A DNA stretch of 64,000 nucleotides from Candidatus Anaerostipes avistercoris (GCA_019119895.1 DWWD01000048.1:1-64000), one strand, 5' to 3'; shown: positions 34,329-43,288, counted from the first letter of the stretch. Numbers and translations are program-made. The notes: generated from the sequence alone by a model not told the origin.

Positions 34329-35192
34329 ATGGCAAAAAAGACATTACGTTTAACATTTCCGGAATGGCAGGGAGGCATCAATCCGCCGTATTATGCGGGA
34401 AGCCATATACTGGATATGATTGCTCCGAAAGGAGACAATCTGGAATGTGCAGAGGTTCCGGTAAAAACAAACTTCGAAGATGAAGTTCCGGTCACTGATG
34501 GAGTTTCATGGAAAAATGAACTGCTGGAACAGCAGAAAATAGCCTATGAAATCTGCGAAATGAAAGATCCGGATAAAATCATCATTCTCGGAGGAGACTG
34601 CTCTGTAGAACAGGCGCCGTTTGATTATCTTCACGGAAAATATCCGGATCATACGGCTATTATCTGGATGGACGCTCATCCGGACTTTTCCAGACCGAAA
34701 GACTGTTCTAATGAGCATGCCATGGTCCTGGGGAATCTGATGGGGGACGGGGCGCCGGATTTTGCGGATATGGTAAAGCACCCGTTCCGAAAAGAGGATA
34801 TCATCTACGTGGGGCTGGTGGCAGATCATATGGAAACATGGGAAGAAGAATATCAGAAGGAATATCAGATGAAATACCTTACGCAGCAGCAGCTGGCTGA
34901 AAACAGCGAGGAACTGCTTTCCTGGATTCGGGAAAACGAGTATCAGCAGGTATTGATCCACTGGGATCTGGATGTTTTATCTCCGGATGATTTTCGTTCC
35001 CTGCTCTGCGCCGAGCCGCATATCCCTCCAGTCAGCTACGCGGTCGGGCAGATGACTCTGGATCAGATGATAAGAATCATCAAAGATGTGTCCGGAATCG
35101 TAAATGTTGCCGCTCTTGGAATTACAGAATTCCTTCCGTGGGATATGATACGATTCCAGAGAAAACTGAAAGAACTGGATATTTTCAATTAA
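34329..35192 (+). CDS. Arginase/agmatinase-family protein with substituted metal ligand
   Basis: A ureohydrolase-fold protein of 287 residues. Two of the three manganese motifs are intact: WMDAHPDFS (D-A-H-x-D) and WDLDVLSPDD (D-x-D). The first motif, GGDHS in the family, reads GGDCS, so a metal-binding histidine is a cysteine. It starts 12 bases after the previous stop, with no terminator between, and so is probably the last gene of the long transcript. Its role there is unclear. It may hydrolyse a guanidino compound, or may be catalytically altered and act as a binding protein. Confidence 0.82.
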   Translation: MAKKTLRLTFPEWQGGINPPYYAGSHILDMIAPKGDNLECAEVPVKTNFEDEVPVTDGVSWKNELLEQQKIAYEICEMKDPDKIIILGGDCSVEQAPFDYLHGKYPDHTAIIWMDAHPDFSRPKDCSNEHAMVLGNLMGDGAPDFADMVKHPFRKEDIIYVGLVADHMETWEEEYQKEYQMKYLTQQQLAENSEELLSWIRENEYQQVLIHWDLDVLSPDDFRSLLCAEPHIPPVSYAVGQMTLDQMIRIIKDVSGIVNVAALGITEFLPWDMIRFQRKLKELDIFN

Positions 35193-35211
35193 TCGATACC
35201 TGTAACCATAC

Positions 35212-35254
35212 AGACCGGCGCATATTCTGAAAAAAATGTGTGCCGGTCTATTTC
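35212..35254 (+). terminator. Terminator of the long operon
   Basis: AGACCGGCGCATA and TGTGTGCCGGTCT pair over 13 positions with two wobbles, followed by ATTTCT. This is the first convincing terminator after 17.3 kb. Confidence 0.8.
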
Positions 35255-35393
35255 TGTCTGCAGATTATACAGCCGGGGCATGAATCCTTATTCAAAGAAA
35301 GCATTAGACTTTTTTACTTCAAAGGATTACCATATCATTAGAAACAAAAAAAGTGTGGTACAGAATGCCGCAAAGGAAATGGAGGAAGATCGA

Positions 35394-35816
35394 ATGAACG
35401 AAGAACAGATGAAGAAGGATTTAGGCGGCGGAGCCGTATTCGAAATAGGTGATCCAAATACAGCATTCGCGCAGTATTTTATCGGACAAAGTTATTTAAA
35501 GATGCTCACAACAGAAGGCGTTGGCGTAGGAAATGTTACTTTTGAACCGGGATGCCGCAATAACTGGCATATTCATCACAAAGGCGGACAGATTCTTTTA
35601 TGCACCGGCGGAAGAGGATATTATCAGGAATGGGGCAAAGAAGCTCAGGAACTTCATGCCGGTGATGTAGTCAACATCCCGCCGGAAGTAAAACACTGGC
35701 ACGGAGCCGCAAAAGACAGCTGGTTCCAGCATCTTGCCATCGAAGTACCTGCAGAGGGTGGATCCAACGAATGGCTGGAAGAAGTATCAAACGAAGAATA
35801 TGCAAAATTGAAATAA
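35394..35816 (+). CDS. Cupin-domain protein
   Basis: A single-domain cupin of 140 residues. The two cupin motifs are visible: NNWHIHHKGGQILLCTGGRG and PPEVKHWHGAAKD, with the metal-binding histidines in place. ATG 35394 has GGAGG eight bases upstream. The longer upstream frame overlaps the terminator region and lacks a ribosome site. It pairs with the next gene, a carboxymuconolactone decarboxylase-like protein 19 bases downstream, a common combination in anaerobes. The substrate is unknown. Confidence 0.9.
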   Translation: MNEEQMKKDLGGGAVFEIGDPNTAFAQYFIGQSYLKMLTTEGVGVGNVTFEPGCRNNWHIHHKGGQILLCTGGRGYYQEWGKEAQELHAGDVVNIPPEVKHWHGAAKDSWFQHLAIEVPAEGGSNEWLEEVSNEEYAKLK

Positions 35817-35835
35817 GAACGGGAGGAAACCTGCT

Positions 35836-36543
35836 ATGTTACATGAAGACAGCTTAAAGAAAACAGATCCTGAATTTATAGAACGCTGGAAAGCGTTCGC
35901 TTATGACGAAGTTGTAAATGAACCGGACCAGCAGCTGGACGATCCGACCAGATATCTGGCAATTATGGCAACCTTAACAGGAAGTCAGAGTATTGATACA
36001 TTCAAAGCCATGCTTCCGGAAGCCATCGAAGGCGGTCTGACGCCGGTTATGCTGAAAGAAATGGTCTATCAGGCAGTGGATTATCTTGGATTCGGAAGAG
36101 TATATCCGTTTTTGAATGCGGTCAATGATTATCTCAAAGAGCAGGGCGTGGAACTTCCGCTGGAAGGTCAGGCAACGACAACCATGGAAGACCGTCTGGA
36201 AAAAGGCGCTCAGGCTCAGGTCGATATTTTCGGAGACGTTATGAAAGACTCCTGGAAGAAAGGACATATCAACCGCTGGCTTTCCGCTAATTGTTTTGGA
36301 GATTATTATACAAGAACCGGTCTGGACTACAAACAGAGAGAGATGATCACATTCTGTTTCCTGGCAGCGCAGGGCGGATGCGAACCGCAGCTGACATCTC
36401 ATGCGGGAGGAAACATGAAGATTGGAAATGATAAGGCATTTCTGATTAAAGTGGTATCTCAGTGCCTGCCGTATATCGGATATCCGAGAAGCTTAAATGC
36501 TATCAACTGCATTGAAAATGCGGCAAAAGCAATGGAAGAATAA
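35836..36543 (+). CDS. Carboxymuconolactone decarboxylase-family protein
   Basis: A 235-residue all-helical protein with two tandem CMD-like domains. The first holds LAIMATLTGSQSIDTFKAML and the second DYKQREMITFCFLAAQGG followed by LTSHAGGNMKIG. The redox CxxC of AhpD-type members is absent, so a peroxidase role is unlikely. It is co-transcribed with the cupin gene and ends in a terminator. A decarboxylase or isomerase-like role on a small acid is plausible but not established. Confidence 0.88.
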   Translation: MLHEDSLKKTDPEFIERWKAFAYDEVVNEPDQQLDDPTRYLAIMATLTGSQSIDTFKAMLPEAIEGGLTPVMLKEMVYQAVDYLGFGRVYPFLNAVNDYLKEQGVELPLEGQATTTMEDRLEKGAQAQVDIFGDVMKDSWKKGHINRWLSANCFGDYYTRTGLDYKQREMITFCFLAAQGGCEPQLTSHAGGNMKIGNDKAFLIKVVSQCLPYIGYPRSLNAINCIENAAKAMEE

Positions 36544-36565
36544 AAATCAATAAGTAAAAAATCAG

Positions 36566-36599
36566 AGCTCCGGCATAAAAAATGCCGGGGCTTTTGTTA
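36566..36599 (+). terminator. Terminator after the CMD-family gene
   Basis: AGCTCCGGCAT and ATGCCGGGGCT form an 11-bp stem with one wobble around an A5 loop, followed by TTTTGTT. Confidence 0.88.
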
Positions 36600-36707
36600 T
36601 TGATCCTGTGCTTTATCTATTTTCTACTACAAAGCGAACGCTTCTTTTTGCTTTTTATCTGTAACGGTAACTAACACTGAGAAAATTTCACATTACGGTC
36701 TGTGATA

Positions 36708-36767
36708 TTGAACCGGAAAATTGTTGTGTGCTATGATGATAACAGTGTTAGCACACGATGTTATCAT
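36708..36767 (+). promoter_or_regulatory. Promoter and TetR-type operator
   Basis: TTGAAC (36708-36713), 18 bases, TATGAT (36732-36737). The inverted repeat ATGATAACA (36736-36744) and TGTTATCAT (36759-36767) overlaps the -10 box. The half-site ATAACAG and the 26-bp core length match the operator of the second TetR gene at 56.9 kb. Confidence 0.65.
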
Positions 36768-36799
36768 TCGCGCGAAACATGATCATGGAGGTAAAAGAA

Positions 36800-37423
36800 G
36801 TGGCACAGGAAGGAAAGACACATGAGAAAATACTGGATGCCGCCAGAGAAGAGTTTCTGGAAAAAGGGTTCCAGAAAGCGTCTCTTCGCCGTATTGTGAA
36901 AACAGCAGGAGTGACGACGGGAGCATTTTACCGGTATTATCCAACAAAAGAGGCGCTGTTTGAGGATCTTGTAAAACCTCATGCAGATAAGGTCATCGGA
37001 TTTCTGAAAGAGGGAATTGCTGAAATTGAACGCATGCCGGGTGAGCAGCAGACGGTCCTGATGGATGTAACGGCAACTGATTATCTGGATCAGATGCTGG
37101 ATTATATTTACGATCACTATGAAGAATTTAAACTGCTGATCTGCGCTTCCGGAGGAACGGCCTATGAAGATTTTATTCATGAACTGGTGACAAGGGAGGT
37201 GGAAGCGACGCAGCATTATATAAAAGTCCTGCGGTCGATGGGACATTCTGTTCCGGAGATTGATGAGGGATTATGTCATATGATTTCCAGCGGTCTGTTT
37301 TCCGGTATTTTCGAAATGGTCATTCATGATATGAAAAAGGAGGATGCGAAGAAAAGAATTGCACTGTTCCGGGAATTTCATACCGGAGGATGGGAAAAAA
37401 TTATGCGGATTCAATTCGGATAA
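36800..37423 (+). CDS. TetR/AcrR-family regulator of an ABC exporter pair
   Basis: A 207-residue TetR protein. The helix-turn-helix lies in ASLRRIVKTAGVTTGAFYRY, and the C-terminal ligand-binding domain contains MLDYIYDHYEEFKLLICAS. GTG 36800 is preceded by GGAGGT at seven bases and gives an N-terminus MAQEGKTHEKIL parallel to that of the second TetR gene. An upstream ATG overlaps the operator. It probably represses itself and the ABC pair that follows after 90 bases. The two TetR proteins of this window are clear paralogues. Confidence 0.9.
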   Translation: MAQEGKTHEKILDAAREEFLEKGFQKASLRRIVKTAGVTTGAFYRYYPTKEALFEDLVKPHADKVIGFLKEGIAEIERMPGEQQTVLMDVTATDYLDQMLDYIYDHYEEFKLLICASGGTAYEDFIHELVTREVEATQHYIKVLRSMGHSVPEIDEGLCHMISSGLFSGIFEMVIHDMKKEDAKKRIALFREFHTGGWEKIMRIQFG

Positions 37424-37443
37424 AGAGATGCAGAGAGAAGAAC

Positions 37444-37470
37444 AGAGCGGATTTTCCGCTTCTTTCTTTG
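37444..37470 (+). terminator. Weak terminator after the first TetR gene
   Basis: A short hairpin AGCGG/CCGCT followed by TCTTTCTTTG. It may partly separate the TetR gene from the ABC genes. Confidence 0.4.
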
Positions 37471-37478
37471 AATTAATG

Positions 37479-37494
37479 GTTAGTTTTAACTAAC
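37479..37494. promoter_or_regulatory. GTTAG-N6-CTAAC box 1 (putative DtxR-family operator)
   Basis: GTTAGTTTTAACTAAC, 7-bp perfect arms, 19 bases before the start of the first ABC gene. It resembles half of the DtxR/IdeR consensus TTAGGTTAG-x-CTAACCTAA. Confidence 0.65.
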
Positions 37495-37513
37495 AATCAT
37501 ATGGGAGGTTGTT

Positions 37514-39301
37514 ATGGAAGATCAGAATGTAAAACAAAAATCTCCGGTCAGCTGGATCATGACATTTGCCGGCCGTTATAAAAAATTATATGCGACAAGT
37601 GTCGCGGCTGCGGCAGCCGGAGTTGTATGCGGAGTGATTCCGTATTTTATAATGGGAGACGTGATCCACCGGCTGGTGGAAGGAAATCGGAACTGGCAGG
37701 ATTATCTGACAAGCGGAATCTGGATGGCAGTGTTCTGGACACTGCGTGTTATCTGCCACGGCGTTTCCACCACCTGCTCTCATAAGGCGACATTTCATGT
37801 GCTGGGCGGACTCCGGCGACAGTTATGTGACAAACTGTCAAAAGTTCCGCTGGGATATGTGAAAGATATGCCGTCCGGTTCACTGAAAAATATTATGATG
37901 GAGAGAACAGACAGCATGGAAACGACGCTGGCTCATATTCTGCCGGAATTTACGGCAAATATCCTGGCGCCGGTGCTCGTTTTTATCTATATGCTGACCA
38001 TTGACTGGAGAATGGCGCTGATTTCTCTGATCACTCTGCCGCTTGGGATGCTGTGCTATTGTCTTATGATGATCGGGTATGAGGAAAATTATCGGAATGT
38101 CGTCACCAAAACAAAGACGCTGAATGATACGGCAGTAGAATATATCAATGGAATCGAAGTGATCAAGGCTTTTGGAAAGGCAAAATCATCATATGAACGT
38201 TTTGTCAAAGCAGCAAAGGAAGGCGCGTCCTGCTATATCGAATGGATGAGAAAATGCGACATTCCATTTTCTTTCGCCATGACACTGACGCCCTGCACAG
38301 CCCTGACAGTGCTTCCTTTTGGCGGCTATTTTGTTATGCGCGGCAGTCTGGAGCCGGAAGATTTTGTTATGATCGTTCTTTTGTCAGTCGGACTGGTACA
38401 GCCGCTGATCACCTGCATGTCTTATTCCGACGATATCGGAAAAATGAAAACCATCATAGGGGAAGTGACGGGGGTTCTTACCCAGGAGGAACTGATCCGG
38501 CCGGAGACAGACAGGAAGGAACCGGAGGATTACTCTGTTGTATTGGAAAATGTCAGGTTTGGATACCACGAAAAAGAGGTGCTCCATGGGATCAGCATGA
38601 AAATAGAATCCGGGACCATGGCTGCGCTGGTCGGCCCGTCAGGAAGTGGAAAATCCACCATTGCAAAACTGATTGCTTCATTGTGGGATGTAAAGGACGG
38701 AAGCATCCGGATCGGGGGCGTAAATATCAAAGATTTGTCCCTGGAGGAATATAACCGAAAAGTAGCCTATGTTTCTCAGGATAACTATCTTTTTGATGAT
38801 ACTATTCGGGAAAATATCCGAATGGGCCGTGAAGGAGCCAGTGATGCAGCAGTAGAAGAAGCAGCCAGAGGGAGCGGATGCCATGATTTCATCATGCAGC
38901 TGGAAAATGGATATGATACGGTCGTCGGAAGCAGCGGAGGTCATTTATCAGGCGGAGAACGGCAGAGAATCGCCATTGCCCGTGCGATGTTAAAAGATGC
39001 TCCGATCATTATCCTTGATGAGGCTACGGCCTACACTGATCCGGAAAATGAGGCGCTGATCCAGGCATCGATTGCCAGACTGATCAGGGAAAAGACGCTG
39101 ATCGTGATTGCCCACCGTCTGTCTGCGGTCAGTGACGCGGACAGAATCTTTGTCATAGAAGACGGCAAGGTAAATGCCAGCGGAACTCATAAAGAACTAC
39201 TGAAAGAAAGTGATTTATACCGCAGAATGTGGGAAGCCCACATATCAGTCAAAGATACGGCAGACAGCGGCCGGATGGAAGGAGGCAGCCGAAATGATTA
39301 A
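37514..39301 (+). CDS. ABC exporter-type half-transporter, first of pair 1
   Basis: A 595-residue half-transporter: a six-helix permease (residues 1-320) fused to an ATPase. Walker A is GPSGSGKST, the signature LSGGERQRIAIARAML, Walker B IIILDEATA and the H-loop IVIAHRL. It belongs to the exporter fold. By layout (two half-transporters, metal-type operator, AraC and DtxR regulators further on) it recalls the YbtP/YbtQ type, where this fold handles siderophores. GGGAGG precedes the ATG. It overlaps the second half-transporter by eight bases, so a heterodimer is expected. Confidence 0.9.
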   Translation: MEDQNVKQKSPVSWIMTFAGRYKKLYATSVAAAAAGVVCGVIPYFIMGDVIHRLVEGNRNWQDYLTSGIWMAVFWTLRVICHGVSTTCSHKATFHVLGGLRRQLCDKLSKVPLGYVKDMPSGSLKNIMMERTDSMETTLAHILPEFTANILAPVLVFIYMLTIDWRMALISLITLPLGMLCYCLMMIGYEENYRNVVTKTKTLNDTAVEYINGIEVIKAFGKAKSSYERFVKAAKEGASCYIEWMRKCDIPFSFAMTLTPCTALTVLPFGGYFVMRGSLEPEDFVMIVLLSVGLVQPLITCMSYSDDIGKMKTIIGEVTGVLTQEELIRPETDRKEPEDYSVVLENVRFGYHEKEVLHGISMKIESGTMAALVGPSGSGKSTIAKLIASLWDVKDGSIRIGGVNIKDLSLEEYNRKVAYVSQDNYLFDDTIRENIRMGREGASDAAVEEAARGSGCHDFIMQLENGYDTVVGSSGGHLSGGERQRIAIARAMLKDAPIIILDEATAYTDPENEALIQASIARLIREKTLIVIAHRLSAVSDADRIFVIEDGKVNASGTHKELLKESDLYRRMWEAHISVKDTADSGRMEGGSRND

Positions 39302-41027
39302 AATATTAAGGAAATTTTTTAATTTCTGCAGCGAAGAAAATAGAAAAAAGTTTTATATATCCATTGTATTTGGAATTTTTATGGCCTTGTTTGAAGCAAT
39401 GAAAATCCCGGCCATCATTTTAATGTTAAATGCGGTGATCCATCGTTCTGTTACGATGACGGTCATCTGGCAGTCTTTTGCCATCTGCCTGGTCAGTGTG
39501 ATCGGAGGAGCGGCTGTGAAGTATTACAATACCATCATTCAGTGTGAAGCAGGATACGATACGACAGCCTCCAAAAGAATTGAAATTGCGGAACATCTCC
39601 GGTATCTTCCGATGGGATATTTTAATAAAAACAGCATGGGATATATCACATCTGTGACGACGAATACCATGGAAAATCTGGGAGATGTGGCGACCAGGGT
39701 CGTCATGCTTGTAACCCAGGGCGTGCTGACCACTTTTTTGATCGCGGTCATGCTGCTGATCTATGATGCACGGATTGGAGCGGTGGTTCTGGCCGGTCTG
39801 GCGCTGTTTTTTCTGGTCAACAGCAGGATGCAGAAAAAATCAGAAAAAGTTTCACCGGAAAAGGTGAAAGCAGATTCTATACTTGTGGAAAAGCTGCTGG
39901 AATATATCCAGGGGATCATGGAAGTGCGCGCGTATCATTTGTCCGGCGCCCACAGCAGAAAACTAAATGATGCCATCAGTAAAAATGTAGAGTGGAATTA
40001 TACTCTGGAGAAAACATTTATTCCGTATATGGGTCTGCAGAGTTTTGTAACGAAAATGACAGGGGTAGTCATGTCCATGCTGTCCATATGGTTCTGGCTT
40101 CACGGCAGTATGGAGCTGATCACCTGCATTGCCATGCTGATATGTTCTTATATTGTTTATTCCAGTCTCGATTCTGCCGGCAATTATTCCGCGCTGCTGC
40201 GGACGGTGGACGTCAGTGTCGATAAAGCGCAGGATATCCTGGATCTGGAGCCTATGGATATCGACGGAAAAGAAATCGAGCCGGAAAATCATACGATTGA
40301 ATTGAAGAATGTAGAATTTTCTTATGATAAGCGCAGTATTATTAATGGAATCAATGCTGTGATACCGGAACAGACTACGATGGCGGTCGTCGGTCCCAGC
40401 GGCGGCGGAAAGACGACATTATGCCACCTGATTGCAAGATTCTGGGATGTGGACCGGGGAGAAGTAACATTGGGAGGCAGAAATGTAAAAGAATACAGCA
40501 TGGACAGTCTGATGAAAAATTTCAGTTTTGTGTTCCAGAATGTCTATTTGTTCCAGGATACCGTGGCCAATAATATCCGCTTCGGTCAGGGAGATGCTCC
40601 GATGGAACAGGTCATCGAGGCAGCTAAAAAAGCCTGCTGCCACGATTTCATCATGAAACTGCCAAATGGATATGAAACCGTGATCGGAGAGGGCGGAGCG
40701 TCACTGTCCGGCGGTGAAAAGCAGAGGATTTCTATTGCGAGAGCTATCATGAAGGATTCACCGGTCATTATTCTGGATGAGGCCACGGCAAATGTAGATC
40801 CCGAAAATGAAAAAGATCTGGTGGAGGCCATTGATGCCCTGACCAGAGAAAAGACGATCATTATGATCGCCCACCGGCTGAAAACGGTCCGAAAGGCAGA
40901 TCAGATTCTGGTTGTAGATCATGGAAAGATCGTCCAGAGAGGAAATCATGGGGAACTCATGAAACAGGAAGGAATCTACAGAAGATTTGTCGCTGCAAGA
41001 GAGACAGCGGCAGGCTGGAAACTGTAG
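39294..41027 (+). CDS. ABC exporter-type half-transporter, second of pair 1
   Basis: A 577-residue partner half-transporter. The permease part spans about residues 1-310. The ATPase shows Walker A GPSGGGKTT, signature LSGGEKQRISIARAIM, Walker B VIILDEATANVD and IMIAHRL. ATG 39294 has GGAGG eight bases upstream, inside the end of the preceding gene. The sequence is distinct from the first partner and closer to the second partner of pair 2 (59387), which shows that a two-gene unit was duplicated as a whole. Confidence 0.9.
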   Translation: MIKILRKFFNFCSEENRKKFYISIVFGIFMALFEAMKIPAIILMLNAVIHRSVTMTVIWQSFAICLVSVIGGAAVKYYNTIIQCEAGYDTTASKRIEIAEHLRYLPMGYFNKNSMGYITSVTTNTMENLGDVATRVVMLVTQGVLTTFLIAVMLLIYDARIGAVVLAGLALFFLVNSRMQKKSEKVSPEKVKADSILVEKLLEYIQGIMEVRAYHLSGAHSRKLNDAISKNVEWNYTLEKTFIPYMGLQSFVTKMTGVVMSMLSIWFWLHGSMELITCIAMLICSYIVYSSLDSAGNYSALLRTVDVSVDKAQDILDLEPMDIDGKEIEPENHTIELKNVEFSYDKRSIINGINAVIPEQTTMAVVGPSGGGKTTLCHLIARFWDVDRGEVTLGGRNVKEYSMDSLMKNFSFVFQNVYLFQDTVANNIRFGQGDAPMEQVIEAAKKACCHDFIMKLPNGYETVIGEGGASLSGGEKQRISIARAIMKDSPVIILDEATANVDPENEKDLVEAIDALTREKTIIMIAHRLKTVRKADQILVVDHGKIVQRGNHGELMKQEGIYRRFVAARETAAGWKL

Positions 41028-41125
41028 AAAAAGGTGAGAGACCGCGGAAATTTGATTTTCTTCTGTGTTTTTGATAGACTTTGTAAAAAAGTATGATAGA
41101 AATATCAGGGATCAGGAGGGAAATT

Positions 41126-41815
41126 ATGGAGATAGAAATTTTACAAATGATAGAAGGTGCCAGAAAAGCAAGAGGATGTGCTGTCATTATTGATGTTTTC
41201 CGGGCCTTTTCACTGGAATGTTATATGATGGCAGGAGGAGCTGATAAGGTGCTTCCGGTGGGTTCCAAAGAAACGGCGTACCGGCTGAAAGAAGAACATC
41301 CGGATTATCTGCTGGCAGGGGAGCGCCACGGAGCCATTCTGCCGGGATTTGATCTGGGCAATTCTCCGTCGCAGGCTGCCGGCATGAATCTGAAAGGAAA
41401 AACGATCATTCATACGACCAGCGCCGGAACCCAGGGAGTTACCAATGCAGAGCATGCAGATATCATTCTGACCGGAAGCCTGGTCAACGCCGGGGCAATT
41501 GCCCGTCTGATTCAGGAAAAAGAATACCGGCACGTTTCTCTGGTCTGTATGGGGCTGGAAGGGAAAGAACCGGCTCCGGAAGATCAGCTCTGTGCAGAAT
41601 ATATCCGGAGCCTTCTGAAAGGAGAAACATTTGACATGGAATCCGCGCTGAAAGATCTTCGGAAAGATCCTTCGGTTGAAAAGTTTTTCCGAAGCGAAAC
41701 AGCTGATGTTTTTCCGGAAGAAGATTACTGGATGTGTACGATGGCAGACCGCTTTGATTTTGTGCTGCAGGTGGAACCGGCAGGGAAGGATGTTTTTGAA
41801 ACCCATCGGATTTAG
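41126..41815 (+). CDS. 2-phosphosulfolactate phosphatase-like (ComB-family) protein
   Basis: A 229-residue ComB-fold protein. Family segments are AVIIDVFRAFSLE, LAGERHGAILPGFDLGNSP and IIHTTSAGTQGV. ComB dephosphorylates 2-phosphosulfolactate in coenzyme M synthesis in archaea and in some sulfolactate-making bacteria. No other gene of that route is nearby, so the real substrate may be another phosphoester. ATG 41126 follows AGGAGGG. It converges on the sirtuin gene, and the two stop codons overlap (TTAG). Confidence 0.85.
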   Translation: MEIEILQMIEGARKARGCAVIIDVFRAFSLECYMMAGGADKVLPVGSKETAYRLKEEHPDYLLAGERHGAILPGFDLGNSPSQAAGMNLKGKTIIHTTSAGTQGVTNAEHADIILTGSLVNAGAIARLIQEKEYRHVSLVCMGLEGKEPAPEDQLCAEYIRSLLKGETFDMESALKDLRKDPSVEKFFRSETADVFPEEDYWMCTMADRFDFVLQVEPAGKDVFETHRI

Positions 41816-42693
41816 ACCGTTTCCGTCTGCTCAAGGAGAGAAACAAGAACTTTTCCGATATCCTGATCCATGCAGACAGTTTGCTCTCTGATTTCTTTCG
41901 GGCAGATGGCATCCCCGTAATTGATGCATACATATGTCGCCTTCGGATTCTGGTACGTCATCTGCCAGAAAGGGTATTTTATAATGCCCGGGGTATTGTA
42001 TCCGACCCCCAGTTCCAGAAACAGAATGTTTCTGTCTTCGCAGCGTTCCAGGAACATGGAATAGCGTTTGGCCGCTTTATGCCAGCCTGCATCTTCCACA
42101 AAGGTCTGATCAGACCGGAGATTCATCGTCATTGGCTTTTCACAGTGCGGGCAGACAGGGATAAGACCGGATGGAATCCGCAAGGCTTCCTGCTGCAGGA
42201 TCATTTTTCCAACCTGCTTTTCGTTATCAAAAGTTTCATTGCAGCACGGCTCGCTGCACTGGAACAGCCCGTAATCTCCCTGTGTGTAAAATAACCTTTT
42301 TTTATCAAAACCGGCTTTCTGGAAACAGTGATCCACATTGGTTGTAAGGACAAAATAATCTTTGTTTCTGACCAATTGATATAAATTTTCATATACGGGC
42401 TTCGGTGCGTCCATATAACGGTTGATGTAGATGTACCGGCTCCAGAATGCCCAGTATTCTTCCAGTGTGTTATAAGGATAGAAGCCGCCGGAATACATAT
42501 CGTGAAATCCGTATTTTTTCTCAAAATCTGAAAAATATGTCTGAAATCTTTCCCCGGAATATTCAAAACCGGCTGATGTGGAAAGACCGGCGCCTGCGCC
42601 GATGATAACAGCATCAGATTGATCCATCGCTGTTTTCAGGTATCTTATCTGATCAGCTGAGCTGGTTTTCTTCATTGTCTGTACTGCATTCAT
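41812..42693 (-). CDS. SirTM-like (class M) sirtuin
   Basis: A 293-residue Sir2-fold protein. The NAD-binding motif is IIGAGAGLSTSAGFEYSG, and the segment TTNVDHCFQKAGF replaces the usual TQNID. The four-cysteine zinc ribbon is C-S-E-P-C-C and CPHC. The TTNVD form and the altered catalytic region point to class M sirtuins, which ADP-ribosylate a lipoylated carrier protein instead of deacetylating. Known SirTM loci also carry a macrodomain, a GcvH-like protein and a lipoate ligase. None is adjacent here. AAGGAGG precedes the ATG. It diverges from the HxlR gene. Confidence 0.82.
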   Translation of the reverse strand: MNAVQTMKKTSSADQIRYLKTAMDQSDAVIIGAGAGLSTSAGFEYSGERFQTYFSDFEKKYGFHDMYSGGFYPYNTLEEYWAFWSRYIYINRYMDAPKPVYENLYQLVRNKDYFVLTTNVDHCFQKAGFDKKRLFYTQGDYGLFQCSEPCCNETFDNEKQVGKMILQQEALRIPSGLIPVCPHCEKPMTMNLRSDQTFVEDAGWHKAAKRYSMFLERCEDRNILFLELGVGYNTPGIIKYPFWQMTYQNPKATYVCINYGDAICPKEIREQTVCMDQDIGKVLVSLLEQTETV

Positions 42694-42794
42694 GTATGAT
42701 TACCTCCTTACATTCCATTATAATTGTTTTGATTCAGGCGGCAAGAAGGCACCTTTTGGTAACCTGCCTCTTTCAAATAAAAGAGAATCAGAGA

Positions 42795-42823
42795 TTGCCA
42801 AAAGATGTAAAATGTCCTATAAT
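42795..42823 (+). promoter_or_regulatory. Promoter of the HxlR gene
   Basis: TTGCCA, 17 bases, TATAAT. It lies about 45 bases before the GTG start and excludes longer upstream starts. Confidence 0.75.
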
Positions 42824-42868
42824 AATGTAACAAGAAAGATTACAATTCGAAATGGAGGTTATGGTTCA

Positions 42869-43198
42869 GTGATAAAGAAAGAAGATCTGCCGCCATGCCC
42901 CGTAGCAACCACGGTGCAGCTGATCGGCAGCAAATGGAAACTGCTTATTATGAGGAACCTGTTAAAACGTCCATGGCGTTTTAATGAATTGAAAAAGGAT
43001 CTGGATGGAATCAGTCAGAAAATCCTGACATCCAGCCTGCGGTCCATGGAGGAAGATGGAATCATTGTCCGGACCGTATACCCGGAAGTACCGCCCCGGG
43101 TGGAATATTCCCTGAGTGAAATGGGAGAATCTATGCGTCCGATTCTGGATGCAATGGAAGAATGGGGAACGGAATATAAGAAAAGCATGGAAGGATGA
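42869..43198 (+). CDS. HxlR-family transcriptional regulator
   Basis: A 109-residue winged-helix protein of typical HxlR size. The conserved cysteine of redox-sensing members is in LPPCPVATTV near residue 7, followed by IGSKWKLLIMRNLL, RFNELKKDLDGISQKILT and the wing PPRVEYSLSEMG. It may sense electrophiles or oxidants. GTG 42869 is ten bases after GGAGG, and no in-frame ATG fits. It diverges from the sirtuin gene, a plausible target. Confidence 0.9.
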   Translation: MIKKEDLPPCPVATTVQLIGSKWKLLIMRNLLKRPWRFNELKKDLDGISQKILTSSLRSMEEDGIIVRTVYPEVPPRVEYSLSEMGESMRPILDAMEEWGTEYKKSMEG

Positions 43199-43216
43199 CC
43201 GCAGATAACAAAAAAT

Positions 43217-43267
43217 GGTGCTTCACCCGGCCTGAAAGAACAGGCAGATGAAGCACCGTTTTTTTTT
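43217..43267. terminator. Bidirectional terminator between HxlR and the alanine symporter
   Basis: GGTGCTTCA and TGAAGCACC form the outer stem and GGCCTG/CAGGC an inner one, followed by a run of nine T. Confidence 0.9.
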
Positions 43268-43288
43268 ACTTGTGACGGATCATCTTGA

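Noticed and set aside
35238-35393. N-terminal extension of the cupin protein
   Set aside because: It overlaps the operon terminator, has no ribosome site and is not cupin-like. GGAGG points to ATG 35394.
38242-38754. A 170-codon alternate forward frame inside the first ABC gene
   Set aside because: It is out of frame with the Walker A and signature motifs and has no start signal.
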